Shown here in pieces: positions 47,210 through 56,104 of a stretch of DNA of 64,000 nucleotides. The notes under the pieces were generated by a model. That model did not search any database. It worked only from the letters and a program-made list of their open reading frames with translations, and was not told the DNA's origin. The translations under genes and the position numbers were made by a program. This DNA comes from Streptomyces humicola (GTDB lineage: Bacteria > Actinomycetota > Actinomycetes > Streptomycetales > Streptomycetaceae), in contig NZ_JANFNG010000013.1 of NCBI RefSeq assembly GCF_024436035.1, forward strand, positions 99,827 through 163,826. Reading direction: 5' to 3'. Each line of letters starts with the position of its first letter. Position 1 is the first letter of the stretch.

Positions 47210-48874
47210 TTAGAAGTGTCCGCGAAGGGCGTCGACAAGGTGCCATGCCATGTTTGGGTGTCCGGCGTCTGCTGCCCGGTGGACGGCGGCGATCAGGTTT
47301 GCTCGCTCCTGCTCCAGCCAGGCTGCCGCTTCGGCGCTGGCTCGCAGATGGGTGGGGGAAGCGAGGGTCGGGCAGCCTTTTCGCTCATGGTGAGATACGG
47401 ACGGCGTGATCAGTCCCGTAGCTGCATCGGCCGTCTGCAGGTACCAGGCGTAGAGACGTCCGGTGGCGGCGGTTTGGTCGTGATCGTTCTCGATTTCGTC
47501 GACGAGTCGGCGCGCGAAGAGGGACAGCAGATCGTGCCGCCGATACCGATGGAGGCGATATTCCTCCAGAAGGTGGGCTCTCGTTAAACGGGTGAGGCTT
47601 CGAGAGGCGGCGCGGGGGGTGACGTCAGCCAGGACAGCAGCGGCGTCCCTTGAGACAGTTGGTCCTGGGACCAGGGCCAACAGCCGGAACATGCGCAGCG
47701 CATCTTCGGGCAGTGTCCGGTACGACAGCTCCATGGCCGCCGCGACGGCTGTTTCCGGATCTCCATGGACTTGCAGTTCGTCCAGTAGGTCGGAATCGCG
47801 TAGATCGCAGACGTGTTCCGCGATCGTCCTGTCGGGATGAGCGCTCAGCTGTGCGGCGACGATGCGCAGGGCCAGCGGCAGGCCGGCGCACAGGTCGGCC
47901 AAGGCCTGTGCGGCGTCTGGCTCCGCGTCGATCCGTGAAGCTCCAAGGACGGTGCGCAGTAGATGGACGGATTCGCTGGGATCCATTTCTGTCAGGGCTA
48001 TGCGATGGGCGCCTTCCCGGACCACCAGGCTGTCCAGGCTGTCCCGGCTGGTGATCACGGCCTGATTTTGGGGAGTGCCCGGCAACAGGGGACGAACCTG
48101 GTTCACATCAGAGGCGTTGTCGAGCAGGACGAGAATGCGGCGCTGCGAAAGAAGCGACCGATACAGGCCTATTTGGACCTGCTCGTCGACCGGGACGCTA
48201 CCGCTAGGCACCCCCAAGGACTGCAGCAACAACGCCAACGCCTGCGTAGTGCTCAGGGCAGGATCCAGTGAGTGACCACGGAGGTTGATATAGAGCTGAC
48301 CGTCCGGGTAGGCACCCGCGGCGCGATGAGCCCAGTGCACCGCGAGCGAAGTCTTACCAACGCCGGCAGTACCGCTGACGATTGCGATCGGAGCCTCGGC
48401 TGGCTTCGTGCACCCGACAGCGGCGTCGAGGGCCATGAGGTGACCTCGTCTGCCGGTGAACCCGTGTACGTCCGGCGGAAGCTGACGTGGGATCGCAACT
48501 CCACCACGCGGCTCTGTGCTCGTACTACGCGATGGGAGCGCCTCATGAACGTGGCCTGAGGTGAGCGCTGTTTGCTGTTCCCTGACCTGTCGAAGTCTTC
48601 TCCAGGCATCCTCCCACTCCTTCAAACCTTCGGCCTGCACACCGCAAGCGCGTGCTAGAGACCGGATGAGTTCGAGGGACGGCAGAGAGCATCGACCGAG
48701 CTTCAGCGCATCGCTGAGTGTACTTGTGGGAATGCCGGTCCGCCGCCGCAGCTCAAGAAGGGAAGGGTCACCAGCCCAGACCTTCAGCGTCCTCAGTTCC
48801 CGGACATAGTCTGCAGCCGAGCATGCGCGGGAGGGAGTCGGCCGACTCGGTGCTTCGCCCGGGTGGTCCTGCAT
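47210..48874 (-). CDS. AfsR/SARP-like NB-ARC ATPase regulator, N-terminal half (truncated by in-frame stop)
   Basis: About 554 residues from ATG 48874 (TTG at 48886 is an alternative). An XRE helix-turn-helix is at 25-85 (LRRRTGIPTSTLSDALKLG). The NB-ARC domain has Walker A SGTAGVGKTSLA (about 167-178), RRILVLLDNASD as Walker B, the TSRD sensor strand, GLPLALRIVAA as the GxP motif, and a winged helix with RYRRHDLL. A helix preceding the TPRs ends at GHF-TAA. The intact family links a DNA-binding domain or effector to nucleotide-dependent oligomerisation. Losing the TPR sensor would free or silence the ATPase. The nonsense codon lies exactly at the NB-ARC/TPR border. 48875-49035 has no gene. 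Confidence 0.8.
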   Translation of the reverse strand: MQDHPGEAPSRPTPSRACSAADYVRELRTLKVWAGDPSLLELRRRTGIPTSTLSDALKLGRCSLPSLELIRSLARACGVQAEGLKEWEDAWRRLRQVREQQTALTSGHVHEALPSRSTSTEPRGGVAIPRQLPPDVHGFTGRRGHLMALDAAVGCTKPAEAPIAIVSGTAGVGKTSLAVHWAHRAAGAYPDGQLYINLRGHSLDPALSTTQALALLLQSLGVPSGSVPVDEQVQIGLYRSLLSQRRILVLLDNASDVNQVRPLLPGTPQNQAVITSRDSLDSLVVREGAHRIALTEMDPSESVHLLRTVLGASRIDAEPDAAQALADLCAGLPLALRIVAAQLSAHPDRTIAEHVCDLRDSDLLDELQVHGDPETAVAAAMELSYRTLPEDALRMFRLLALVPGPTVSRDAAAVLADVTPRAASRSLTRLTRAHLLEEYRLHRYRRHDLLSLFARRLVDEIENDHDQTAATGRLYAWYLQTADAATGLITPSVSHHERKGCPTLASPTHLRASAEAAAWLEQERANLIAAVHRAADAGHPNMAWHLVDALRGHF

Positions 48875-49035
48875 TGACCCAATCAACCTTCCACAACCTC
48901 AACCCTGCCGCGACATGGTATCGGCTCGGCGAAGGTCATGTCCCAGTGCCAGCTGGCGAGATGGGGGGAATGATTGCGCACCGCAGAGCAGCGAAGAAAG
49001 GCGGGTCGGTGACGACGGTAGGGATCACGGCGAGG

Positions 49036-49434
49036 TCAGTCCCTCGGGCCTTCAGAGTCGAGGAGGTCGAACAAGAGACGAATGAGGGCGGCTTCGATCG
49101 GGCGCTGGCTGAAGATGAGGGGTGGACGGATGAACGTGACGATCCCCGAGTCCGCCAAGTCGCAGACCAGCACCGCCGCGACACCGAGGGGGATGCCAAG
49201 TGTGGTTGCGATCTCGGTGATGCCACGTGGGGTTCGGCACAACTCCACGATATCCAACAACTCGGGCACTAGCCCCGTATTGGGCGGCTGACCACCCACG
49301 GTGTGGATCAAGGTCCCCGAGGGGAGCGGCAGCCTGGGCTGGGTACGTCCTCGAGTCAGCGCGTAGGGGCGCACCAGGGTGACTTCGTCGCTCTCAGGAG
49401 CTGCGGTGTGAAGTCCGTCACGGATAGTTGGCAT
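49036..49434 (-). CDS. DUF742 family protein
   Basis: 132 residues from ATG 49434 (GAGG six bases upstream; an ATG at 49440 is too close to it). It shows the DUF742 pattern: VRPYALTRGRTQP, a hydrophobic LPLPSGTLIHT strand, then a winged-helix-like part (LVPELLDIVELCRTPRGITE, ATTLGIPLGVAAVLVCDLAD). In Streptomyces, DUF742 genes are usually part of conservons (sensor kinase, roadblock, DUF742, GTPase). Here it stands alone on an island with none of the partners, so it is probably an orphan or remnant. 49441-49748 to the right contains no real gene; the open frames there translate the antisense of the tRNA fragment. Confidence 0.75.
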   Translation of the reverse strand: MPTIRDGLHTAAPESDEVTLVRPYALTRGRTQPRLPLPSGTLIHTVGGQPPNTGLVPELLDIVELCRTPRGITEIATTLGIPLGVAAVLVCDLADSGIVTFIRPPLIFSQRPIEAALIRLLFDLLDSEGPRD

Positions 49435-49748
49435 GGGCATCCTCGCTTTCGGATGGGGCGCAGTGGTGCCCGCAGCCCCGGCGGCAAACGAGCGCTAATA
49501 AGTGCATCCGGGGCACATGCATGCCGGATAGACGCCCGGACGCATCCGGCTGAACCCGGACGGCCACCCGCCCCTCCGGGATCGAAGAGCCAGGGTGGGG
49601 GACCAGCGGGCTGGGCGATGGGGCGCCCGTATCTCTCCGTGCTGTGGGCACTTGACTGCGTCGGTGTATAGCGCCCAAGAGGGGCTTGACGGCGGCTCAG
49701 AGCTGCGGAAGTATCAAATTGGAGCACAAGGGGAGAATTGCCGCCCGG

Positions 49749-49791
49749 CTGGGGGTCAAGGGGTCGCAGGTTCAAATCCTGTCGTCCCGAC
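49749..49791. repeat. att core copy 3 (attR of element 2, outer end of the array)
   Basis: 43 bases identical to the tRNA 3' end. Identity to copy 2 continues to 49809. The sequence after this copy carries a compact hairpin and therefore probably represents the chromosomal DNA that originally followed tRNA-Pro. Confidence 0.92.
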
Positions 49792-49809
49792 CAGCGTTTT
49801 CGCAGGTCG

Positions 49810-49842
49810 AAGGCCGTTTCCGCGGGTAGCGGGAGCGGCCTT
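49810..49842. terminator. Probable original tRNA-Pro terminator
   Basis: AAGGCCG / CGGCCTT arms with an inner CCGC / GCGG pair form a stem-loop 18 bases after att copy 3. A related sequence follows copy 2. It would be the natural tRNA terminator before integration. Confidence 0.6.
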
Positions 49843-49859
49843 TGTCGGTTCTGGGATGG

Positions 49860-50795
49860 GAGCCGGGTGGGAGCGAACTGGGAGCCCTCGTGCTCCCACT
49901 CGCAGACGCGTCAACCCGGTCCGATTTATCCGTCACCCGATCCGGTCGACCTTGGGCGCCGTATGCGGTGGTACTGCGCCGTAGGGCGCCGTCGTCAACC
50001 GGTCGGCGCTGGGGGCACCCGATCGGGATGGATGCTCAGTGCATCGAGAGGCCAAAGGAGCCCTTGATGGTTTTGACGGTGGGAGCGGCGATCGACGCCT
50101 CCCATGCGACACCCCTGTCCCTGCCGGACGTGATCGCCATCACCGTGGGCCGAGGACAGTAGCCGCAGGTCACGCGCGAAGTCGGCCGTGCAGAAAGGCT
50201 GGTGATCTTCCTCTTTGCCATGTCAATGGCGGGCAAAACCCCTTGACTGGTGGCCGCAGACGGGGCACTCCCACGACGGGAGCTCCGTAGAGTGCCGTAT
50301 TGATCCGTTGGGGTCCGTTGCTGACGCCGCTGGAGCCCCAATAGGAGGGGACAGTGGGGTCCACGTGCACGGCAGCTGCCCGCGGTTGGGGATCTCGACG
50401 GAGGTGGGGCTCGGCCTTGCTCTGGGCTCGGCTGCAACGGTGAATCCCCGGGAGACCCGGACTGTGGGTATGTGAGACGGAGACCATACCTCCGTCGCTC
50501 GGAAGCCAAAGCCATGGTCCCAGGAGTCTGTCAAATCGGATCAAGCCCACTCGATGAAGAAGATCGCGGAGCGGGCGGCTGGCCTGCTCGCCCACACCTG
50601 GTGGCGATCGGCTCCCAGCTCGCGCCCGTAACGCCGCAAGGGCAGCAGGTATGCCTCGTGGCTTGTCCGAAGTCTGGCGCCTGTAGCACGAGCGGCTCAA
50701 AGCGTCTCCAAGCCGATCCGGGGATGGATCACGCGCGGCTGGTGGGTGGTGGGCGGGCCGGTCTGGGGGTCCGGCTTGCCCACCACCGGTCTGGG
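49860..50795. other. Gene-poor interval
   Basis: No gene with convincing start, ribosome site and protein-like composition is seen. A minus-strand frame at 50223-50534 ends in LPSWECPVCGHQSRGFARH, with one CxxC, and could be a small remnant. A short plus-strand frame at 50068-50162 (MVLTVGAAIDASHA and onward) is not recognisable either. Fragments of lost genes are likely. Confidence 0.4.
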
Positions 50796-53700
50796 TTATT
50801 GGATTTGCTGGTAGAGGGCGGAGATTTGTCCGCCGGTGAGGGCGTAGTTCCAGGTTTGGACGTTGTTGATCTGGCCGGGGAAGTAGTCGCTGTCGGTGCC
50901 GTTGGTCTTGTCGCGGCCGAGGGTGAACGGGCCGGTGGAGTTCCAGGAGGTGACGCCGGTGATTACGGCGGCGAGTTGGCCGTTGACGTAGAGGCCGGCT
51001 TCCTTCCATGGTGCGACGTAGACGCCGACGAGGTGGGTCCAGCCGGTGGTGGCTCCGGTTGCGGTGGCTTGGTGGACGGTGGCGCCGGTGGCGTCGCTGT
51101 CGGAGAGGCCGAAGGTCCAGGAGGAGTTGGTGCAGGTGAGGTAGAAGGGGCTGTTTACGTTGCCGTCCTGGCTGGCGATCGTGGCGGTTGCGGTGGGCAG
51201 GGAGGAGAGGTTGACCCAGGCGGAGATGGTGTAGCTGCCGGCGGTGTTGAGGGCGGGACCGCTGCCGGCGGCGTAGCCGGTGCTGCCGTCGAAGGTCAGT
51301 GTCTGGCCGCGGGTGTTGTCGGTGGTCCAGGTGGTGGTGCCGTTCAAGGCGAGTGGGTCCGCGCCGACGGTGGCGTCGCCGGAGGTGGACAGGGCTTGGT
51401 CGGCGACTGCGCTGTCCTGCGCGGTGAAGCCGCCGCCGTCGTTGAGTGGCCAGCTGTCGTGGGGTGGGAGGATGGTGTTGGCCTCGGCGGCGTAGCCGGT
51501 GGTGGTGAGGTTGACGTGGTCTCCGTTGTCGGCCGGTGCGTCGAGCTCGTTCAGCGTGTTGTTGTTGGGGTCGGGTACCGACAGCGCGGTGGCGGTGTCG
51601 GCGAAGAAGACCTTGGGGCCGCTGGGGGCGAACGGGTTGCCCAGGTTGTCGCCGCGCAGGAAGTTGTTGACGGCGATGCGGTTGGCATCGACGGGGGGAT
51701 TGGCGGAGGTGGAGGTGTTGCAGGGGTCGTTGGGTTTTCCGCCGCCGCCCGCGTAGTTGTCGCATGGTGTGAGCGATGCGTAGGTGGAGGTGAGGCCCCA
51801 GCCATTGAGCTGTGAGTTGAGCGCGGTGTAGCCGTTGGCGTCCAGGTCGGTGGCCTGGCGGCCGTAGAGGAGGTCTTCGAGTCCTTCGGCGATGATGACG
51901 TTGCTCATCCCTGGTTGGTCGAGGATGTCGCGGTCGATGCGGGAGAGCGCGGAGGGTCCTCCGATCAGGGCGCCGACGCTGTTGGTCTCCCCGTAGTCGG
52001 TCATGAGCTGGTTCGACGAGATGCCTTCGGCGATCGTGCCGAATGAGTTCGGTGCGGTGATCTCGTCGTCCAAGAGGTAGTCCGTCAGGCGGGCTTGGCT
52101 GAGGTTGGCTTTGGCGTTCGGCTGCTGGGAGTCGGTGAGCTGGTCTCCGAGAACCGCCTGGGTAGGCGTTCCTGAGGTGGCGACGTCGAGGTCGGTGACC
52201 AGGTCGGTGAACCAGCCCTGGTAGGTGCCGGTGCCGGTGAAGGGGGTGCCGGTGGTATCGGTGGTCTTGTCGCCGGCACCGACGGCGGTCAGCCACTGAT
52301 AGGCGTCGTTGGCAGCGGAGTGCTGGACGAGGTAGGCCGCGGAGTTGGACAGCTGGTAGGAGACCAGCAGGTCTTGGCCGGCGTTGATGGTGAAACTGAG
52401 TGGGTCGCTGTAGACCATGCCGCCTTCGGGGATGGTCACCGACTGGCTGCCGGAGAAGGTGAGGGTGGTCGGGGTCGCTGCGGCCGCGGGGGTGGCGTTG
52501 CCGTTGGAGTCGGTGGAGTCGACGGCGATGGTGGCGTGCCCGATCGACAGTGCGCTGGTGCCCAGGGCGTTGTCGAGCTTGATCCGCACGGTGTTGCCGG
52601 AGACGGTCGGGGCCATGGCGATGCGGAAGGTCTGGTTGTTGAAGTTGCTGCCCTGGAAGTTGTAGCTGCCTTCGTTGGGGTTGGCCCAGCCGCCGGTCCA
52701 CGACTGGCCGCTGGGGGCGGCAACGGTGGTGCCGTTGGCTTCGGCGGTGCCGGTGGTGGTGTTGCGGGTGGCCATGGAGAAGATGTGCAGTGCCTCGGTG
52801 CTGCCTTGGAACTGGTTGGTCTGGTTGGAGACGTCGGGCAGGGTGACGGATTTGATGGTCTTGGTCGGGTCGATTGGCACGGCGAAGGGGTAGATCTTCG
52901 GCTGGGTGGCGCTGTTGGTGACCTGGCCCGACGGCTTGTTCCAGTGCGGTAGCTGCACGCCGGCCAGGGAGTAGGGGCCGGTGATCCAGTCGGGGACGGT
53001 CAGGGAGTACTGGGCGGTGGTGTTGTCGGTGTAGGTGATGGTTCCGGTGGCCGCGCATGCGGTGGCCGGGTCGGTGCCGTTGAAGCACCAGCTGCCGGAG
53101 ATCGGGGTGTTCTGCGGCACGTAGGGGGCGGTGTCGTCGTTCGAGAGGGCCCCGGGGTCGGTGAAGGCGACGTTGGTGGAGGTGGCCAGGAACATCAGCG
53201 CGTTGCCGGAGCCGCTGAAGGTGACCTGCTGGTTGGCGGCGAGGACGTTGTCTTTCTGCCCGGAGCCGTAGGCGGGCAGGGTGAAGGTGGCGCCGTCGAT
53301 GGTGACCTTGCCGCCGCTGTTCCAGCCGGCGTTGGTCAGGTCGGTCGCGGAGAAGCTGGAGTAGCCGTCCGCCGCGCCGAGTGACATGTTCGAGTCGGGG
53401 CTGATGGCGGTGTTGTCCATGCACGCCTGCAGGCTGCCGCACGGCGTGGTGGCGTCTCCGGTGGCTGTGAAGTCGTAGCCGGGGTCACCGGAGATGTCGC
53501 CGGCGGCGTCGACGGCGTAGACCCACAGAGTGTGGGGGCCGGGTGAGGGCGGTGTCACCGTGATCGTCGCCGCGTTGTTGGTGGCGGTGACGACCTCGTT
53601 GGCCGGCGGGTTGGTGGTGGGTGGTGCGACGTCGAGGTTGTAGACGAACTTCGTGGCGGTGGCCCCGCCGGTGACGGACAGGTCGAACTTGCCCGGCGTG

Positions 53701-55856
53701 TTCGCTGCCGCGCCGGGGCCGCCGCCGTTGTCCGTGTTGGGGTATTGGTTGTTCTCCGAGGCGATGGTCGGCGCGTCCGGGGCGGTGGGCTCGGCGGTGA
53801 AGTGGCAGGTCGGCGACTGGGAGTAGGAGGTGGAGTCCTCACCGTCGGTGATTTTGGCCTGCCAGTCCACGACCTGGCCGTTACTCAGCCCGGAGGTGAA
53901 GGACGAGGGCAGGCTGTAGGTCGCGTACGAGCCGCTGTTCAGGTTGTCTCCGCTGACGCCGGAGTTCTTGGTGGTGGAGCCGTCGATCCAGTACTGGAAG
54001 GTGGCCTGCAGCTTGTCGCCGTCCGGGTCCGCCACCCGCGCCTTGAGCACCGGCGGGGTGCTGGCGATGGTCTTGCCCATGTACGGGTACGGCGAGCCGG
54101 TGGCGCAAGCGGCGTCATCAGCACCGGAGACCGCCGACATCGTCGACGCGGTCGGAGCGGAGGGAATGATGTTGTATTCGACCTGTAGGGCCGGGTTGTT
54201 GGAGAAGCGGGAGAAGCCGTTGATGTCGCCGCGTGATTCGGCGGAGTCCTCGCTGAGTGTTGCGGCGAACGAGGTGCCGTGGCTGGAGGCCATGTCGGCG
54301 ATGGGGGAGGTGACGTTGAGACCCTCGCTGACCGACCCGTTGTTCGGGCAGTAGGTGGGGTTGTAAGCGCGAGGAAAGTTCGCGGAGGTGGAGTAGCTCA
54401 GATAGCCGGGCCGGTTGTTCCAGTCGGTGCTCGAACCGATGCCCCCGGACCAGTGCAGGTTGACCGTGTAGGAGCCGGCTCCGCACGCGGCGGAGTAGAT
54501 CTCGTCCGCTTCCACGGTGGCGCTGCTGATGTGGGCGCCCCAGATCGTGGAGGACAGGTGCCATTGGTAGATCGCGTGCTCGATGCCGGGGTCGCATGCG
54601 CCGACTTGCCAGCCGTTGTCACCGACACCGAGATAGCCGTTGTCGGCGTTGGAGCCGGTCTGGTCGTAGAAGGACACCGTCGGGCAGCCCTGCTTGACCT
54701 CGTCGAACGAGGGAGCTGCCGGGTCGTAGGGGTGCCAGTTGAAGGTCGGGTCGATGTAGACCGGGAAGACCGTCGAGCGGGCGGTGAGCATCCGCGGATC
54801 CGGTGTCAGAGACAGCGAGGCGCCCAAGACCTTCGGGCGGACGACGGCCATCCGGGCGGCCAGCCCGGGGTGACTGGCATCCGAGGGGTCGGCGGCAGCC
54901 TTGACCGTGCTGCCCCCGCCAGCTGTTGCTGTGCGGTGCGCAGGCAGGGTCGTGTTGGAGTCCCACATCAACGGGGTCGGCGCGTCCATCAGCTGGTGCC
55001 CGTGCCCATCGAAGACGGCCAGGCTGCTGCCGGTCGTGGCGGCCAGTCGGCCCCCGGTGACCGTGGTGCCCAGGGCGAGGGTGGCCAGCTTTGGATTCTT
55101 GGCGGCCGCGGCGGACTTGACCACGAGCGTGTCGGTGAAGCCGCCGCTTGGGGTGGCCGCAACGACCAGGTCCACTGACGGAAGAACCGAAGGGTAGGTC
55201 GCGGTCGCGTCGTGGATGACCGGGGTGGGAAGACTACCCGGCCAGGACAGTGTCACGTTGGTGGTGCCGAAGTGGGTGGTGACCAGAGGCGTATTGCCGC
55301 CGCCAGAGAAGGCGACCGTGCCGTAGGCGGTCGCATCCGGAGACCACGTGCCGTCAGCGTTCCGCTGCAGCGTCATGTTCACCGGTAGCCAGCGGCCGTG
55401 CTGCTCGGTTCGGACCGGCTCGGCGTTCGACGTCAGCTGATAGCCGCCCTTCGGGCCGGCCATGACCTGCTCATCAGGCGTGGTGAGCGAGCTCACCACC
55501 ACCGGGCTTCCGGTCTTGACAGCCTGCGCAGAGGCCGCCTGCATCGCCGCCTGCTGCGTGGGGGACGCACCGTATCCACTCGGCAACGTGGTCAGGTTCG
55601 ACGGCCCGGTAGGGGTGGCCGGGGCAGGAGCCTCCTGGCCGGAGGAGTAGTTGGATTGCGCGCCCGAGCCGATGTGCAGACCGGGCGAATTCGGCAGACC
55701 GGGCGTGGCCTGACTGCCCAAGGCTGCGTTCGTTGGTGCGGGGATGCGGGGGTCGTCCGCGTGCGCCGGGGCAAGCCCCATACCGGCGGTGGCAAATACG
55801 ACCGCTATAGCGACGGCAGTTCTGGCACGTCTACGGGAAATCGCATGTCGAGGCAT
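50796..55856 (-). CDS. Giant secreted LamG protein with inactive-looking SGNH domain
   Basis: 1,686 residues from ATG 55856, GGAGGGGAG nine bases upstream. The signal peptide is residues 1-33 (RRRARTAVAIAVVFATAGMG, cleaved near AHA). The N-terminal region (about 100-420) is the beta-rich module seen before RHS and DNRLRE proteins, followed by DNRLRE-like and Ig-like domains (to about 870) and beta-sandwich modules (to 1210). An SGNH-hydrolase-like domain is at about 1230-1460: its nucleophile block reads VLGDQLTD where active members have GDS, while the later GDHVNLTTTG block (Asp/His) is kept. The C-terminal 155 residues are a LamG/concanavalin-like domain. A surface-adhesion or carbohydrate-binding role is likely. 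It is divergent from the RHS gene. Confidence 0.82.
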   Translation of the reverse strand: MPRHAISRRRARTAVAIAVVFATAGMGLAPAHADDPRIPAPTNAALGSQATPGLPNSPGLHIGSGAQSNYSSGQEAPAPATPTGPSNLTTLPSGYGASPTQQAAMQAASAQAVKTGSPVVVSSLTTPDEQVMAGPKGGYQLTSNAEPVRTEQHGRWLPVNMTLQRNADGTWSPDATAYGTVAFSGGGNTPLVTTHFGTTNVTLSWPGSLPTPVIHDATATYPSVLPSVDLVVAATPSGGFTDTLVVKSAAAAKNPKLATLALGTTVTGGRLAATTGSSLAVFDGHGHQLMDAPTPLMWDSNTTLPAHRTATAGGGSTVKAAADPSDASHPGLAARMAVVRPKVLGASLSLTPDPRMLTARSTVFPVYIDPTFNWHPYDPAAPSFDEVKQGCPTVSFYDQTGSNADNGYLGVGDNGWQVGACDPGIEHAIYQWHLSSTIWGAHISSATVEADEIYSAACGAGSYTVNLHWSGGIGSSTDWNNRPGYLSYSTSANFPRAYNPTYCPNNGSVSEGLNVTSPIADMASSHGTSFAATLSEDSAESRGDINGFSRFSNNPALQVEYNIIPSAPTASTMSAVSGADDAACATGSPYPYMGKTIASTPPVLKARVADPDGDKLQATFQYWIDGSTTKNSGVSGDNLNSGSYATYSLPSSFTSGLSNGQVVDWQAKITDGEDSTSYSQSPTCHFTAEPTAPDAPTIASENNQYPNTDNGGGPGAAANTPGKFDLSVTGGATATKFVYNLDVAPPTTNPPANEVVTATNNAATITVTPPSPGPHTLWVYAVDAAGDISGDPGYDFTATGDATTPCGSLQACMDNTAISPDSNMSLGAADGYSSFSATDLTNAGWNSGGKVTIDGATFTLPAYGSGQKDNVLAANQQVTFSGSGNALMFLATSTNVAFTDPGALSNDDTAPYVPQNTPISGSWCFNGTDPATACAATGTITYTDNTTAQYSLTVPDWITGPYSLAGVQLPHWNKPSGQVTNSATQPKIYPFAVPIDPTKTIKSVTLPDVSNQTNQFQGSTEALHIFSMATRNTTTGTAEANGTTVAAPSGQSWTGGWANPNEGSYNFQGSNFNNQTFRIAMAPTVSGNTVRIKLDNALGTSALSIGHATIAVDSTDSNGNATPAAAATPTTLTFSGSQSVTIPEGGMVYSDPLSFTINAGQDLLVSYQLSNSAAYLVQHSAANDAYQWLTAVGAGDKTTDTTGTPFTGTGTYQGWFTDLVTDLDVATSGTPTQAVLGDQLTDSQQPNAKANLSQARLTDYLLDDEITAPNSFGTIAEGISSNQLMTDYGETNSVGALIGGPSALSRIDRDILDQPGMSNVIIAEGLEDLLYGRQATDLDANGYTALNSQLNGWGLTSTYASLTPCDNYAGGGGKPNDPCNTSTSANPPVDANRIAVNNFLRGDNLGNPFAPSGPKVFFADTATALSVPDPNNNTLNELDAPADNGDHVNLTTTGYAAEANTILPPHDSWPLNDGGGFTAQDSAVADQALSTSGDATVGADPLALNGTTTWTTDNTRGQTLTFDGSTGYAAGSGPALNTAGSYTISAWVNLSSLPTATATIASQDGNVNSPFYLTCTNSSWTFGLSDSDATGATVHQATATGATTGWTHLVGVYVAPWKEAGLYVNGQLAAVITGVTSWNSTGPFTLGRDKTNGTDSDYFPGQINNVQTWNYALTGGQISALYQQIQ

Positions 55857-56104
55857 CAAGCCGTACTCCCCTCCCACGAGCCGGTGGTTCCGGCCGGAGG
55901 CACGGTATGAGCCCGAAAGCCCGTCACGCCAGACCTTTCGTGAACGAAGTGGAGCCACTCGACCATCTTGTGACCATTCTGCGACGTTCTTGACTATTCA
56001 ACAGTTAGTAAAGATCTCCTGAGGGTCGGTCATGTGGCACGTGCACTTGCTAGCGTCCGCTCGGCTCTTGTGGCCAACACCGAGTTACGAGGGGCGGGGT
56101 GGCT

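Larger units (their letters stand above)
37090..49791. mobile_element. Element 2: second, degenerate tRNA-Pro island
   Basis: The element lies between att core copies 2 and 3 (61-bp direct repeats at 37090-37150 and 49749-49809) with a frameshifted integrase at its left end. No excisionase, replication initiator, FtsK/TraB or relaxase gene is seen. Contents are a DUF4041/GIY-YIG protein (frameshifted), an IS110 transposase, an ADP-ribosylglycohydrolase, an AbiEii-type nucleotidyltransferase with a partner, a split NB-ARC/TPR regulator and a DUF742 protein. It is best read as a decayed integrative element carrying accessory and possibly defence genes, sitting next to a complete AICE. Confidence 0.8.

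Noticed and set aside
49356..49775. Minus-strand frame with MNLRPLDPQ near att copy 3
   Set aside because: NLRPLDPQ is the antisense translation of the tRNA-Pro 3' end, a well-known annotation artefact; the same words occur at attL and attR.
50170..53442. 1,090-codon minus-strand frame overlapping the LamG gene
   Set aside because: It is an arginine/histidine/proline-rich shadow of the real LamG frame, which has a signal peptide and recognisable domains.
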